Shown: positions 32,934 to 41,453, numbered from the stretch's first letter. The stretch is 64,000 nt of DNA from Phycisphaerales bacterium UBA1161 (GCA_002311745.1 DBZL01000028.1:1-64000); one strand, 5' to 3'. Program-made: numbers and translations. The notes: generated by a model not told the origin, from the sequence alone.

Positions 32934-34775
32934 TTATTGTTCGTCGTCATTTTGGCGCGGGGCGCCGAAATTGCGGTCGGTGTAGGCCTTGTCGCTGTAG
33001 TCAAAAAGGACGTTGGCGACCTGCGGGGGCGGCAGCGGAAGCTCTGGGGATGCCGGAACATCGAGATAGGTCAGGGCCCGCTCGAGGAAATGGCAGGCGC
33101 CGGGGGCGGCGACCAGGCCGCCGTAGTGGGCGATCGACTTGTCCGGTTCGTGAATGACAAGGGCGATGACCAACTTGGGATTCTCATACGGGGCCATGGC
33201 GATGAAGCTGCTGTTGAACTTGGTATCGCTGTAGCCGTGGCCCTCGGCGATGTGGGCGGTGCCGGTTTTTCCGGCGATGTTCCAGAGGCGGCTGCGCGTG
33301 CCGCGGGCGGTGCCGCGGATGACCACGTCGCACAGGATTCGCCGCATCAGGGCGGCGGTTTGCGGGTCGATCGCCTGGGGCAGGGAATCGAAATCGGGGC
33401 GCTTCTGGCGTGCGATCACGCCGCCGTCGCTGGCGACCGTGCCCAGGACGATGCGTGGCGTGACCAGGCGTCCGCCGTTGGCGATCGCGCAAAACCCCCG
33501 CGCCATCTGCAGGGGCGTGACCATGATTTCATACCCCTGGGCGACGGATTCGGTGCTGTAGTGGTTCCACTTGGACAGGGGATTGACCTTCCCGCCGTTT
33601 TCGCCGGGCAGGTCGATGCCGGTGGGGCGGCCGAAACCAAAGGAGGTGACGGCGCGGCAGAGGCGCGTATTGCCCATGCGTTCGGCGAGCTGGGACATGA
33701 GGATGTTGCTGGATTTGACCAAGCCATCCCAGGTGCAGAGGTTGCCGTAATGATGCACGTCCGAGACCGCTCGGCCGTAGGGCGTGTGCCAGGTAATGCC
33801 GGGGATGGTCCACATCTCCCAGGGCGTGGTGATGTGCCACATCAGGGCGGGCGTGGCGTAGAACGGCTTGAAGGTTGAGCCGGGCTCGTACGGTGCGACC
33901 AGGGCGGTGTTGCGGCGGATTTCGGGGGTGGAATCGCTCAGCGTCTGCGGATTGAACGTGGGGTAATTGGCCAGGGCCAGGACGTCGCCGGTGAACGGGT
34001 CCAAGACGACGACTTCGCCGCGCTTGGCTTTGAAATGCTCGACTGAGTCGCGCAATTCCTGCTCGGCGATCATTTGGAGATTGGCGTCGATGGCCAGGAC
34101 CAGGTGCTGGCCGTGCTGGGGCGGCAGGTAGTCATCCGCGGCGACGCCGATGGGCCGGCGGCGGGCATCCTTGGTCTGCCGTTCCCACCCGGGCTGGCCG
34201 CAAAGCAGCTTATCGTATTTCAGTTCCAGGCCGTCCAGGCCAGCGCCATCCGCGCCGCAGCCGCCCAGCACGTGGGCGGCCAGGGACCCCATCGGATAGC
34301 AGCGGGCGCTGCCGGTGACGATCCCCACGCCGGGGATGTTCAGGGCCTGAATTTGGGCAACGGCCGAGTCGTCCAGGTTGTCGGCGATCTTGACGAATCG
34401 GCTGACGGCGCGGTCGCCCAGAAGCTTGGCCAGGGTAAACGGGTCCTTGTCGATGATGGTCCCGAGCTTGGCCAGGGCCTGATCCATCTCGACGAGGCTG
34501 TGGCCGTCTTCCTGGTAGCAATCCTGCATGAACTTGGGGTCGACGAACAGGCTTCGGGTCTGGACGGTGCCGGCCATGATCAAGCCGTTGCGGTCCCAGA
34601 TGTCGCCGCGGCGGGCGGGGAGGACGAGGTTCTGGTGCTGCTGGCGGTCGGCACGGACGATGGTCTGCTCGCGGCCGTAGGTCTGTAGATAGGCCACGCG
34701 GCCGGTCAAGGCGATGAACGCCGCGACAATGGCGTAAAGGATGACGGCGGATCGAATGGTGGAAAAGTGACTCAT
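32934..34775 (-). CDS. ftsI: Division-specific penicillin-binding protein (FtsI / PBP3-like transpeptidase)
   Basis: 613 aa class B PBP. One N-terminal membrane anchor (residues 8-30), a pedestal domain (RRGDIWDRNG at 55-64), and a transpeptidase domain with SxxK at 300-303 (PGSTFKP), SxN at 355-357 (KSSNIL) and KTG at 503-505. It cross-links septal peptidoglycan. It lies downstream of an FtsL-like gene, as in the classical dcw order. A late addition after residue 590 is Pro-rich and of no clear function. The presence of a full FtsI supports peptidoglycan-based septation in this lineage. Confidence 0.9.
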   Translation of the reverse strand: MSHFSTIRSAVILYAIVAAFIALTGRVAYLQTYGREQTIVRADRQQHQNLVLPARRGDIWDRNGLIMAGTVQTRSLFVDPKFMQDCYQEDGHSLVEMDQALAKLGTIIDKDPFTLAKLLGDRAVSRFVKIADNLDDSAVAQIQALNIPGVGIVTGSARCYPMGSLAAHVLGGCGADGAGLDGLELKYDKLLCGQPGWERQTKDARRRPIGVAADDYLPPQHGQHLVLAIDANLQMIAEQELRDSVEHFKAKRGEVVVLDPFTGDVLALANYPTFNPQTLSDSTPEIRRNTALVAPYEPGSTFKPFYATPALMWHITTPWEMWTIPGITWHTPYGRAVSDVHHYGNLCTWDGLVKSSNILMSQLAERMGNTRLCRAVTSFGFGRPTGIDLPGENGGKVNPLSKWNHYSTESVAQGYEIMVTPLQMARGFCAIANGGRLVTPRIVLGTVASDGGVIARQKRPDFDSLPQAIDPQTAALMRRILCDVVIRGTARGTRSRLWNIAGKTGTAHIAEGHGYSDTKFNSSFIAMAPYENPKLVIALVIHEPDKSIAHYGGLVAAPGACHFLERALTYLDVPASPELPLPPPQVANVLFDYSDKAYTDRNFGAPRQNDDEQ

Positions 34776-34849
34776 CGTGCGCGCAGGGCGTCCGATAAAT
34801 CATCGGCCCAGAAGGCCATGGAGCACGAAAAAAAGCAGCAACCACCTCG

Positions 34850-34902
34850 GCCCCTCACCCTCACCCTCTCCCCACGAGTACGTGGGGCGAGGGGATGGGG
34901 AG
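34850..34902. repeat. REP-like palindrome, family C copy 3
   Basis: CCCTCACCCTCACCCTCTCC, then CCACGAGTACGTGG, then GGCGAGGGGATGGG: a hairpin in the gap between the FtsL-like gene and ftsI. It is in the transcript and could affect ftsI translation or processing. Confidence 0.7.
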
Positions 34903-35196
34903 TCATTCCTCGGCGTTGGCTTGGGCATCGAGGTCTTCGATCCAGAGGCGCTTGGGGGATTTAACGGTGGGGTTGGCCAACTTGAGGTCCTGGCCCTTGA
35001 GGTTGGCGGCGATGGCGTTGGGGGCGGTGCAAACGGCGATGTTCAATTGCTGGTTCCACAACTGCGCTTGGGTGGCCTGGATTTGGTTGTGCAATTCGTT
35101 GGTCTGGAAGGTGAGATTGAGATGCTCCTGACGCAGTTGCAGGAGGACGACGGCCGTCGCCAAGCCGCCCATTAGGCATAAAAGGATTTTGGCCAT
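34903..35196 (-). CDS. FtsL-like small division protein
   Basis: 97 aa with the FtsL/DivIC layout: very short cytoplasmic N-terminus, one TM helix (residues 3-21), then a coiled coil (about 22-55, EHLNLTFQTNELHNQIQATQ) and a short PNAIAANLKGQDLKL segment equivalent to the FtsL C-terminal motif. It sits immediately upstream of ftsI, the standard position of ftsL. Sequence identity in FtsL is always low, so the name rests on architecture and position. Confidence 0.72.
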   Translation of the reverse strand: MAKILLCLMGGLATAVVLLQLRQEHLNLTFQTNELHNQIQATQAQLWNQQLNIAVCTAPNAIAANLKGQDLKLANPTVKSPKRLWIEDLDAQANAEE

Positions 35197-35206
35197 GGCC
35201 CGGTCC

Positions 35207-36085
35207 CTAGTCTGCCGAAGCCACCGGCCTGAAGGGAAGCCGCAGCTTGGCGCCGGGCAGAACCACATCGTGATCCTGGCCCTTGAGGATGCTGCGGTTC
35301 AGCTCCTTGATGGCGTCGACGGCGGTGGGGTCGCCGAGCTGGTCATTGGCGATGCGCCACAGGCTGTCGCCAGCCTGAACGGTGTAGAAATAATGCCCTG
35401 AGGGTGCTTCCGCGGACGGTGCGGCGGGAGCGGCGGGGGTTGATGGGGCGGCGGTGGCTTGGGCACGCGTGGGGATGACATAGCTTTGCCCGACGACCAC
35501 GTAGTCGGGGTCATCCTGCAAGGAGGGATTGGCGTTGATGATGGCCTGGCGATTGGCCTTGGTGTTTGCCCCCAAGAGCCTTGCAGCCATTCGGGAGACG
35601 GAGTCGCCGCTTTGGGCCTTGTAGGTTTTCATCGAGGCCGCGGGGGCTGGCGCGTCGGCGGTGGAGGTGGGGTCGGCTGGGACGATCTCTTCACCGTGCT
35701 GGCGAGCGGCTTTCCTGAGGGCGTCGTCCGGGCTGGGCGCATCGGCGCCGGCTACCTGATCGGGCTTGGATGGCGCCGGCGTGACGGACGAGGGTTGTTG
35801 ATCCGGATTGGCCCGCGCGGACGGAATCACCGGGCTGGGAGCGGGGTTAAGCTCATCGCGGGTGGGGACGGGTTGTTTGGGCGGCGCATCGGCCGGGGTC
35901 ACCATGGTGATGGGTGGATTGGCCGTTCCGGGGGAGTTGACGGCGGCTCGCACGGCGGAGGCGGCGCCGGACAGAGCCGCCTGGGGTGGCTCCATCGCCG
36001 AGCGGAAATGGTCGGAGAGCAAAATCCCAATCACGATGATGAAGGCCAGCCCCACCAGCAGGCCGATCTTGGTTTCTCGCGTCAT
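35207..36085 (-). CDS. Membrane-anchored protein with two LysM domains
   Basis: 292 aa. An N-terminal TM anchor (IGLLVGLAFIIVIGILL, residues 7-23) leads into a long Pro/Ala-rich periplasmic linker, then LysM 1 (about 150-206, KTYKAQSGDSVSRMAARLLG) and LysM 2 (about 231-285, YTVQAGDSLWRIANDQLG). LysM binds peptidoglycan glycan strands. It lies between rsmH and the FtsL-like gene, where most bacteria have nothing, so it is a good candidate for a lineage-specific septal peptidoglycan-binding division protein. The start at 36085 has GAGG upstream; longer readings run into the family A repeat. Confidence 0.85.
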   Translation of the reverse strand: MTRETKIGLLVGLAFIIVIGILLSDHFRSAMEPPQAALSGAASAVRAAVNSPGTANPPITMVTPADAPPKQPVPTRDELNPAPSPVIPSARANPDQQPSSVTPAPSKPDQVAGADAPSPDDALRKAARQHGEEIVPADPTSTADAPAPAASMKTYKAQSGDSVSRMAARLLGANTKANRQAIINANPSLQDDPDYVVVGQSYVIPTRAQATAAPSTPAAPAAPSAEAPSGHYFYTVQAGDSLWRIANDQLGDPTAVDAIKELNRSILKGQDHDVVLPGAKLRLPFRPVASAD

Positions 36086-36100
36086 AACTGCCTCGAAAAC

Positions 36101-36189
36101 GAGTTGCTGGTTGCTAGTTGCTAGTTGCTGGTTGAAATGCTTGGCTAGCAACTAGCAACTAGCAACTAGCAACTAGCAACGAGCAACTC
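36101..36189. repeat. TTGCTAG heptamer inverted repeat (family A, copy 2)
   Basis: Left arm 36101-36135 (five TTGCTRG units) and right arm 36146-36189 (six CTAGCAA units) around a short loop. It begins 16 nt upstream of the LysM gene start and extends into the 3' end of rsmH. The first copy is in the 23S-5S spacer (165-244). Confidence 0.85.
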
Positions 36190-37085
36190 TTTTTTACTGC
36201 GACACGCATCTTGGCGGAGCGGGATCGGGGATTGCAGGCCATTTCTTCGGGGGTGGGGGTGAGGGGCTTTTTCGTGAGGATGCTCATGACCCCGGTCTTC
36301 TCCAACGACCCAAACGCCTGCTTGACGGCCCGATCCTCCGTCGATTGGAAGCTGATCACCGCGATGCGTCCGCCGGCCGCCAACGCGGCTGGGGCCTCTC
36401 GCAGCAACGCGGTCAGATTCTCCATCTCCCGGTTGACCGCCATCCTCAAGGCCAAAAAGGTCCGGGTGGCGGGATCAATCCGCACGGGTCCAGCCCAACG
36501 CGGAATCGCCGAGCGGACCAGCTCGGCAAGGGCTTCTGTGGTTTTGATCGGCGAAACTTCCCGCGATTCGACAATCTTTCTGGCGATTCGCCGCGAATAA
36601 CGCTCCTGTGCGAGTTCGTATAGGACGCGCGCCAGCTCGGATTCGGGGAGATGATTGACGAGATCGGCGGCGGTCCGCGGCAAGTCCGGGTCCAAACGCA
36701 TGTCCAGCGGCATGGGTTGATCGAAGCTCAATCCGTAAGCGGGGTCGAACAATTGATTGGTGCTGACGCCCAGATCGGCCAGAATGCCGTGCACCTGGTC
36801 CCGGCCGACCTCGGCCAGCACTTGTTTAAGCTGGGAAAAGTTGGCGTGAAACAGCCGTGTGGGGCAGGCAGAAGCTTTGAGGCGATCGGCGGCGTAGCGT
36901 AAATTTCGCGGGTCGGCCTCCAGACCAATGAGCAAGCCGGTCTGGCCCAGGCGCTGGGCGATGGCCAGGGCGTGGCCGCCGCGGCCCAGGGTGCAATCCA
37001 CAAACGTCTGCCCCGGGCCCGGAGCCAAGTAGTTCAGGACCTGACCCAGCAGGACCGGCTCATGACCTTCCGGCGGCAAGAGCAT
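36159..37085 (-). CDS. rsmH: 16S rRNA (cytosine1402-N4)-methyltransferase
   Basis: 308 aa RsmH/MraW. The N-terminal HEPVLLGQVLNYL, SAM-binding VDCTLGRGGHALAI (29-42) and the ILADLGVSTNQL, GLSFDQPMPLDMR blocks are all present; the C-terminal IAVISFQSTEDRAVK and RSRSAKMRVA are normal. The last eight codons (CSLLVASC) are encoded by the right arm of the family A repeat, so the repeat has replaced the native stop region. It is in the dcw cluster between mraZ (after a 680-nt spacer) and the LysM gene. Confidence 0.93.
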   Translation of the reverse strand: MLLPPEGHEPVLLGQVLNYLAPGPGQTFVDCTLGRGGHALAIAQRLGQTGLLIGLEADPRNLRYAADRLKASACPTRLFHANFSQLKQVLAEVGRDQVHGILADLGVSTNQLFDPAYGLSFDQPMPLDMRLDPDLPRTAADLVNHLPESELARVLYELAQERYSRRIARKIVESREVSPIKTTEALAELVRSAIPRWAGPVRIDPATRTFLALRMAVNREMENLTALLREAPAALAAGGRIAVISFQSTEDRAVKQAFGSLEKTGVMSILTKKPLTPTPEEMACNPRSRSAKMRVAVKKSCSLLVASC

Positions 37086-37767
37086 CTCTACAGGTTACGA
37101 AAAATCCGCGAACTTGGCGCTTGCCTTTGGCAATTGCGGGGGGGAATAAATGTTAGGCAATTGTTCGAGCCGCGGTTCTCGGGTTGCGGAGCTGCAAATT
37201 TGACTTTGGGCGTCGCGGCGTGAGAAAATACAGTTGCCTAGCTAACACGGCCCGGAAAAAGTCCGGCCGTGGCTGACATCGGAACGATACAGAAAGAGCC
37301 GGACATCCATTTCCCCTCGGATTACAGCCGAGGGCCCCATCCGTGGGACGACTCCTTCTGCACCGCAAAGCTCGGTCGGTCAGGGATTTGGGCGCTCCGT
37401 CGCCGCAATCCTTGGCCGACTGGATCACTCGTCGCGCGCTACTCCCTGCAGCCGCGCGGTTGCGTCGCATGCACAGCCGGTACAACCGAGCCTCCGTGCC
37501 CTCTTTCCGGCCGGCGTGCGCGCAGCCTCCATGCCGCCAGCACACGCTCTTGGCTTGCGACCAAATTAAATTCTTCCGTGAACTTTCAGAAAGACTTGGC
37601 CTTCCCTGAGTCTTTCTCCCGCAATGTGCTCAGGTTAAAGACAACCTGGCCACCGCCTATCACCCGTTGTTTGCTCCCAAATGTGTTATGCCCAACTGAT
37701 CTATATTCAATGGGTTGGTCCATCCAACCCGAGTTGTTCGCCCCGATCCCATCATCAGATGTGTAGA
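37086..37767 (-). ncRNA. Structured non-coding spacer between mraZ and rsmH (candidate RNA)
   Basis: 680 nt with no credible protein, in a place where mraZ and rsmH are normally nearly adjacent. Perfect or near-perfect hairpins are visible at 37246-37271, 37313-37334, 37588-37617 (9-bp arms), 37631-37648 and 37712-37730. GTCCGGC (37261-37267) can also pair with GCCGGAC (37298-37304). It would be transcribed with the cluster on the minus strand. It could be a regulatory leader, an independent structured RNA or degraded DNA; no known RNA family is matched. Confidence 0.35.
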
Positions 37768-38259
37768 TCAGGAGCGATCCGTTTTTTCCTGCTGGCCAAG
37801 TTGCATCCTGGCCTCAATGGCTGCGCGTTGCTCGGAAATGTGCGCCCGGTGTTTTGCCCAGTCTTGGCGGTTCCACAACTCCAAGTGGTCGCGCGTACCG
37901 ATGAGCGTCACTTCCTTTCCCAGTTGTGCCTCGCGGAGCAACCTATCCGGCAGCACCACGCGGCCCTGATTGTCCCATTCCACTCGAGCCGCCAAGGCAA
38001 AGTGCAAATGATCGGCGTCTCGTATGTTTTCACTGGGTGCAATCTGCGGCCGTATCCCGAAATTGGCCAACCGCCTGTAGTACAGTTCCGGATACAGCCA
38101 CAACACCCTGTCCCGCACCCTTACGCAAAACGCGTCCCCGTGTATTTCTGGTACAATGAGCTTGCGAATCGTTGCCGGAACCAACAACCGATTCTTGGCA
38201 TCGATACTGAGATCGTACTCGCCATAGAAGAACGGGGTCCGCAAGGGATTTCGTTCCAT
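37768..38259 (-). CDS. mraZ: Transcriptional regulator MraZ
   Basis: 163 aa with the two SpoVT/AbrB-type half sites of MraZ: GEYDLSIDAKNRLLVPA (14-30) and VEWDNQGRVVLPDRLL (about 92-107). MraZ forms a ring and represses or tunes the dcw promoter. It heads the division cluster, on the minus strand like the rest. The C-terminal ~20 residues are Gln/Arg-rich. I looked for the usual TGGGN repeats upstream and did not find a convincing set. Confidence 0.92.
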   Translation of the reverse strand: MERNPLRTPFFYGEYDLSIDAKNRLLVPATIRKLIVPEIHGDAFCVRVRDRVLWLYPELYYRRLANFGIRPQIAPSENIRDADHLHFALAARVEWDNQGRVVLPDRLLREAQLGKEVTLIGTRDHLELWNRQDWAKHRAHISEQRAAIEARMQLGQQEKTDRS

Positions 38260-38433
38260 TCAGCCAATTAGGTGTGGGATTTTCTACCACCTTTCGCCGC
38301 AGATGCAAGAAGAAAGATTGTGTCGCGCAAAAAATTCTTAAAGAAATGATGAGCGTCGAGCCGCGCGTGTCGCCCGCCACAGTAAATCCGCGTTTTTCAG
38401 CGGGCGCGTGCGGACAAACGCTGTCGAGAATAT

Positions 38434-38442
38434 TGTGGATAA
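38434..38442. promoter_or_regulatory. DnaA-box-like site upstream of mraZ
   Basis: TGTGGATAA matches the consensus DnaA box (reverse complement TTATCCACA) exactly. It is a single site about 175 nt before the mraZ start on the minus strand. A regulatory link between DnaA and the division cluster is possible; a lone site can also be chance. Confidence 0.4.
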
Positions 38443-38508
38443 CATGTCGCCACAGCTTGTGCAAGTCGACATTCGTGCGTGCCCGAAAAAAAAGCTCGCT
38501 GATGGCCG

Positions 38509-39120
38509 TTATTGTTCTGTCCGTGTCGAAATGTGCCCTGGTGACGCAGGATGCAGCATCCGCGTAAACGCACTCACCATGACCGCCAGCGCAGCCAGGC
38601 CGACCAACGGCCACCACGCGATGGCCGGCGGATGATCTGGGAAAATCTGGGAAAGCGCCCCCATCACCGGACCCAGCAGCGCATCGGTCGGCCAGTGGAC
38701 GTCGGCTGATTCCCTTACAAATTCTGCGCGCAGATACCACAGCAACGGCCCGCCGAGGCTGATCATCGCCGCGACGGCAGCGCCCACCGCTTGCGCCCTT
38801 GGCACCGCCCAGTTCCACAGGGCGAGGGCCACTATCCATAGTGTCACCAGTGCTTCGGCGGCGATGAATCGGTCCACCGGCGCATCGGCCAGGAAACAGG
38901 CCATTTGCCCCATCGGCCAAGCTGTCGCGATGGTCAGGATTGTCTGGCGGCGATTGCGCAGCAGCAAGGGAAACAGAAGCGCCGACGCCACGACCTGCGC
39001 GATGAGCATCAGGGCCAAGGCGGATTGCTCGCCGGCGGCGGGCAGGGCGATCGACAACCGCACGCGAAAGGCCGACAGCGCCAACGCCGCCAACTGAACG
39101 GCAAGCCATGCTGGAAGCAT
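38509..39120 (-). CDS. Integral membrane protein of unknown function
   Basis: 203 aa, about six hydrophobic helices (for example LPAWLAVQLAALALSAF, ALALMLIAQVVASALLFPLL, AALAVMVSAFTRM). No catalytic motif is recognisable. It lies between the FtsQ-like gene and mraZ on the same strand, so it may be part of the envelope/division transcription unit; YIP1- or exosortase-like folds cannot be excluded. The gene ends about 250 nt before mraZ. Confidence 0.6.
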   Translation of the reverse strand: MLPAWLAVQLAALALSAFRVRLSIALPAAGEQSALALMLIAQVVASALLFPLLLRNRRQTILTIATAWPMGQMACFLADAPVDRFIAAEALVTLWIVALALWNWAVPRAQAVGAAVAAMISLGGPLLWYLRAEFVRESADVHWPTDALLGPVMGALSQIFPDHPPAIAWWPLVGLAALAVMVSAFTRMLHPASPGHISTRTEQ

Positions 39121-39126
39121 GGCTAG

Positions 39127-39188
39127 ATTGTAGAAAGTAGAGAGTAGAAAGGAGAGCAGCGGCAGCGTCTCCTTTCTACTTTCTACGC
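39127..39188. repeat. Hairpin of CTTTCTACTTTCTAC units
   Basis: GTAGAAAGTAGAGAGTAGAA and AGGAGA pair with TCTCCTTTCTACTTTCTAC. It lies between the FtsQ-like stop and the membrane-protein start. Similar CTTTCTACTTTC units appear at 10683-10712. Confidence 0.75.
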
Positions 39189-39196
39189 ACTACTAT

Positions 39197-40099
39197 CTAT
39201 TCCGGGCAGGTGACGCGGTCGAAGCGCAGATCGATCCAGGGCTGATGGGCGTCGATGCGTTTGTCCTGGCGGAAGATGTTTTGCAGGGCGGCGAGTTTGG
39301 CCGAAGCGGCGACCTCGACGAAGCCGTCCTTGGCGCTGGGGGGGCGGCCCCAGCGGATCTGGGTGTTGAATTGCGTGACCAGGACGATCTGGGCCTCGCG
39401 GTCGTCGCGGCGGCCACCGAAGTTGCTGACGTCAATGATGCGGATTTGCTCGGCATAGTCCTGGCCGCACAACAGCCGAGCCAGCTCCAGGCCGCCGGAC
39501 AGGTCGTCGCCGCTCCAGCGGTTGCCGGATTCCGGCGGGGCGTGGGCCACGCCCTCGATGATCCGCACGTTCATCCTGCCATCCGAGCCGAACATGATCT
39601 TGGGCAACTGCTCGGCGGCGTACTGCTCGGGGAGCTTGACTCCCTGGCCGTCCACCAGCCAGTAGTAATCACCCCATTGGACCAGGGCGACGGGGGCGCG
39701 GTACTGGCAGTCGATCTCGATGGTGTCGCCGGGGCCTTCGCCATAGACGCGACGAATCTGGTTGATCCGGCGAATCCACGGGTTGGATTTGAGCGCGTTG
39801 GCGGTGTCGAGCAGGAGCTGGCGGTCGAAAGCGGAGTGAAGGCCGATCGGCTGGGCGGATTTGACGATTTGCTCGGCCAGGAAATCACTCATCCACGCCG
39901 GGCGGTTGGTCAGCACGGCCTTGGGCGGATGGGTGGGGAAAGCCAGGCGGCGGTCAACGTAAATCTGGGAAATGCGAAAGATCGACACCGCGGCCGAGAC
40001 GAAGATCACGGCGATCAGGAGATGCAGGATCACCGTCCAGGGATCAAAAGACGAAGATTTACGGCGCGGCGAGGAGGCCGAGCGTCTTGATCTACGCAT
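39197..40099 (-). CDS. FtsQ/DivIB-like cell division protein
   Basis: 300 aa with FtsQ topology: basic cytoplasmic N-terminus, one TM helix (about 22-44), then a POTRA-like and beta domain. The segment NPWIRRINQIRRVYG ... DTIEIDCQYRAPVALVQWGD, YYWLVDGQGVKLP corresponds to the FtsQ pattern 'PWV....V.R..P..L.I.V.ER.PVA.....YLVD..G', and the end (DKRIDAHQPWIDLRFD) to its final 'VDLRY' strand. FtsQ links FtsL/FtsB to the divisome. The overall divergence is high; the assignment rests on this motif order, topology and the proximity to mraZ, rsmH, FtsL-like and ftsI. Confidence 0.68.
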   Translation of the reverse strand: MRRSRRSASSPRRKSSSFDPWTVILHLLIAVIFVSAAVSIFRISQIYVDRRLAFPTHPPKAVLTNRPAWMSDFLAEQIVKSAQPIGLHSAFDRQLLLDTANALKSNPWIRRINQIRRVYGEGPGDTIEIDCQYRAPVALVQWGDYYWLVDGQGVKLPEQYAAEQLPKIMFGSDGRMNVRIIEGVAHAPPESGNRWSGDDLSGGLELARLLCGQDYAEQIRIIDVSNFGGRRDDREAQIVLVTQFNTQIRWGRPPSAKDGFVEVAASAKLAALQNIFRQDKRIDAHQPWIDLRFDRVTCPE

Positions 40100-40190
40100 A
40101 GTCAGACAAACTCTTTATCGGACGCTGGGGGCCGGGGACGTTACCCTTTGGCCGCCCCGCCTGCCATAATCGCCGATATGGGGGAGAATT

Positions 40191-41453
40191 GTGGTGGATT
40201 CATTGCACATTCTGATTGCCGCTTTGGGAAGCCACGGCGACGTGCATCCGTTTTTGGGGATCGCACAGGAATTGCGCCGCCGGGGGCATCGCGTCAGCAT
40301 CATCGCCCCGGCGATCTATCTGAACCTGGTCCAGAAGCTGGGGTTTGATTTTGCGCCCGTGGGGACAGCCCAGCAGTTCGAGCGATTTGCCGGCAACGCC
40401 GAGATATGGCATCCGCTGCGCGGCTCTGGCGTGGTTGCGGCCTTGGCGGCGGCACTGCTGGAGCCGTATTACCGCGCCATCGCCCAACGGCAGACGCCGG
40501 GAAAAACGGTGCTCGTAATCTCGTCGCTGGTATTCGGCGGGCGCATCGCGCAGGAGAAGCTGGGGATTCCCACGGTGTCGGTGCATCTTTCGCCGTCCGT
40601 GCTGCGCAGCGTGGAGCAGCCGGCGTACCGTCCGCTGCTGCCCCTGGCGGCATGGCAGCCGGCCTGGTTGAAACGGTTGAGGTACGCGCTGGCCGATGCG
40701 CTGGGGATCGACAAATCGCTGGCCGGGCCGATCAACGCGTTTCGGGCAACGCTGGGGTTGAAGCCGGTCAAGAGGATTCTTGATTGGATGCACTCGCCGG
40801 ACCGCGTGATCGGATTGTTCCCGCCCTGGTTTGCCCCGCCGGCGCCGGACTGGCCGCCGCAGACCGTGCTGACCGGATTTCCGCTCTTCGATGAAGCGGA
40901 GATTGTTCCATTGGAGGACCGGCTCGTCAGGTTTTTGAATGACGGAGAAGCGCCGGTTGCGTTCACGGCGGGAAGCGCCATGCGGCACGGGCGGGAATTT
41001 TTCGTCACGGCGGTCGAGGTCTGCCGCCGCCTAAGCCGCCGCGGCGTGCTGTTATCGCGGCATCTGGAGCAGGTTCCGCGGAATTTGCCGCCGGAGATTT
41101 GCCCCATGGCCTATGCGCCGTTCAGCAAGCTGTTGCCGCGTTGCGCGGCCCTGGTGCATCACGGCGGCATCGGCACCTGCGCGCAGGGCCTGGCCGCGGG
41201 AGTGCCGCAGGTGGTCATGCCGATGGCCCACGATCAGCCGGATAACGCCCGGCGCTTACTGCGCCTGGGCGTGGCGGAGGTGGTGCCGGCCAGGGAATTT
41301 TCCACGGCCCGCGCCACTTCGGCGATCGAGCGCGTCCTGGGCAATCCCGCCTACGCCGCCGCGGCCTGCCGCATCCGCGCGAATTTCGCCCACAACGATT
41401 GGCTGAGCCAGACGGCGCAGTGGATCGAGCAGGTGCATCAGGGGCACTCATAA
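40191..41453 (+). CDS. UGT-type glycosyltransferase (GT1 family)
   Basis: 420 aa GT-B enzyme. The N-terminus ALGSHGDVHPFLGIAQEL matches the sterol/rhamnosyl glucosyltransferase start, and the C-terminal donor site has LVHHGGIGTCAQGLAAGVP, then VMPMAHDQPDNARRL. The closest functional types are rhamnosyltransferase RhlB-like and macrolide/flavonoid-type UGTs; donor and acceptor are unknown. Start is GTG 40191 or GTG 40194; GGGGAG at 40181-40186 favours the second. It is divergent from the FtsQ-like gene and 46 nt upstream of gltX on the same strand. Confidence 0.85.
   Translation: MVDSLHILIAALGSHGDVHPFLGIAQELRRRGHRVSIIAPAIYLNLVQKLGFDFAPVGTAQQFERFAGNAEIWHPLRGSGVVAALAAALLEPYYRAIAQRQTPGKTVLVISSLVFGGRIAQEKLGIPTVSVHLSPSVLRSVEQPAYRPLLPLAAWQPAWLKRLRYALADALGIDKSLAGPINAFRATLGLKPVKRILDWMHSPDRVIGLFPPWFAPPAPDWPPQTVLTGFPLFDEAEIVPLEDRLVRFLNDGEAPVAFTAGSAMRHGREFFVTAVEVCRRLSRRGVLLSRHLEQVPRNLPPEICPMAYAPFSKLLPRCAALVHHGGIGTCAQGLAAGVPQVVMPMAHDQPDNARRLLRLGVAEVVPAREFSTARATSAIERVLGNPAYAAAACRIRANFAHNDWLSQTAQWIEQVHQGHS

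Noticed and set aside
37246..37310. GGAAAAAGTCCGGC followed by ACAGAAAGAGCCGGAC resembles the conserved core (CR-I/CR-V, P4) of RNase P RNA
   Set aside because: The two motifs are only about 30-45 nt apart, against roughly 200 nt or more in real RNase P RNA, and the sequences between and around them do not match. Kept only as part of the structured spacer.
37153..37545. 131-codon minus-strand frame in the mraZ-rsmH spacer
   Set aside because: Cys/Arg-rich with no domain; better explained by GC-rich structured DNA.
38260..38330. MraZ-binding TGGG repeats in the mraZ leader
   Set aside because: GTGG...CCAC is present as a small palindrome, but the three or more evenly spaced TGGGN repeats expected are not.
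38434..38442. Replication origin suggested by a perfect DnaA box near mraZ
   Set aside because: Only one consensus box, no cluster, no AT-rich unwinding region and no dnaA/dnaN/gyrB neighbours.
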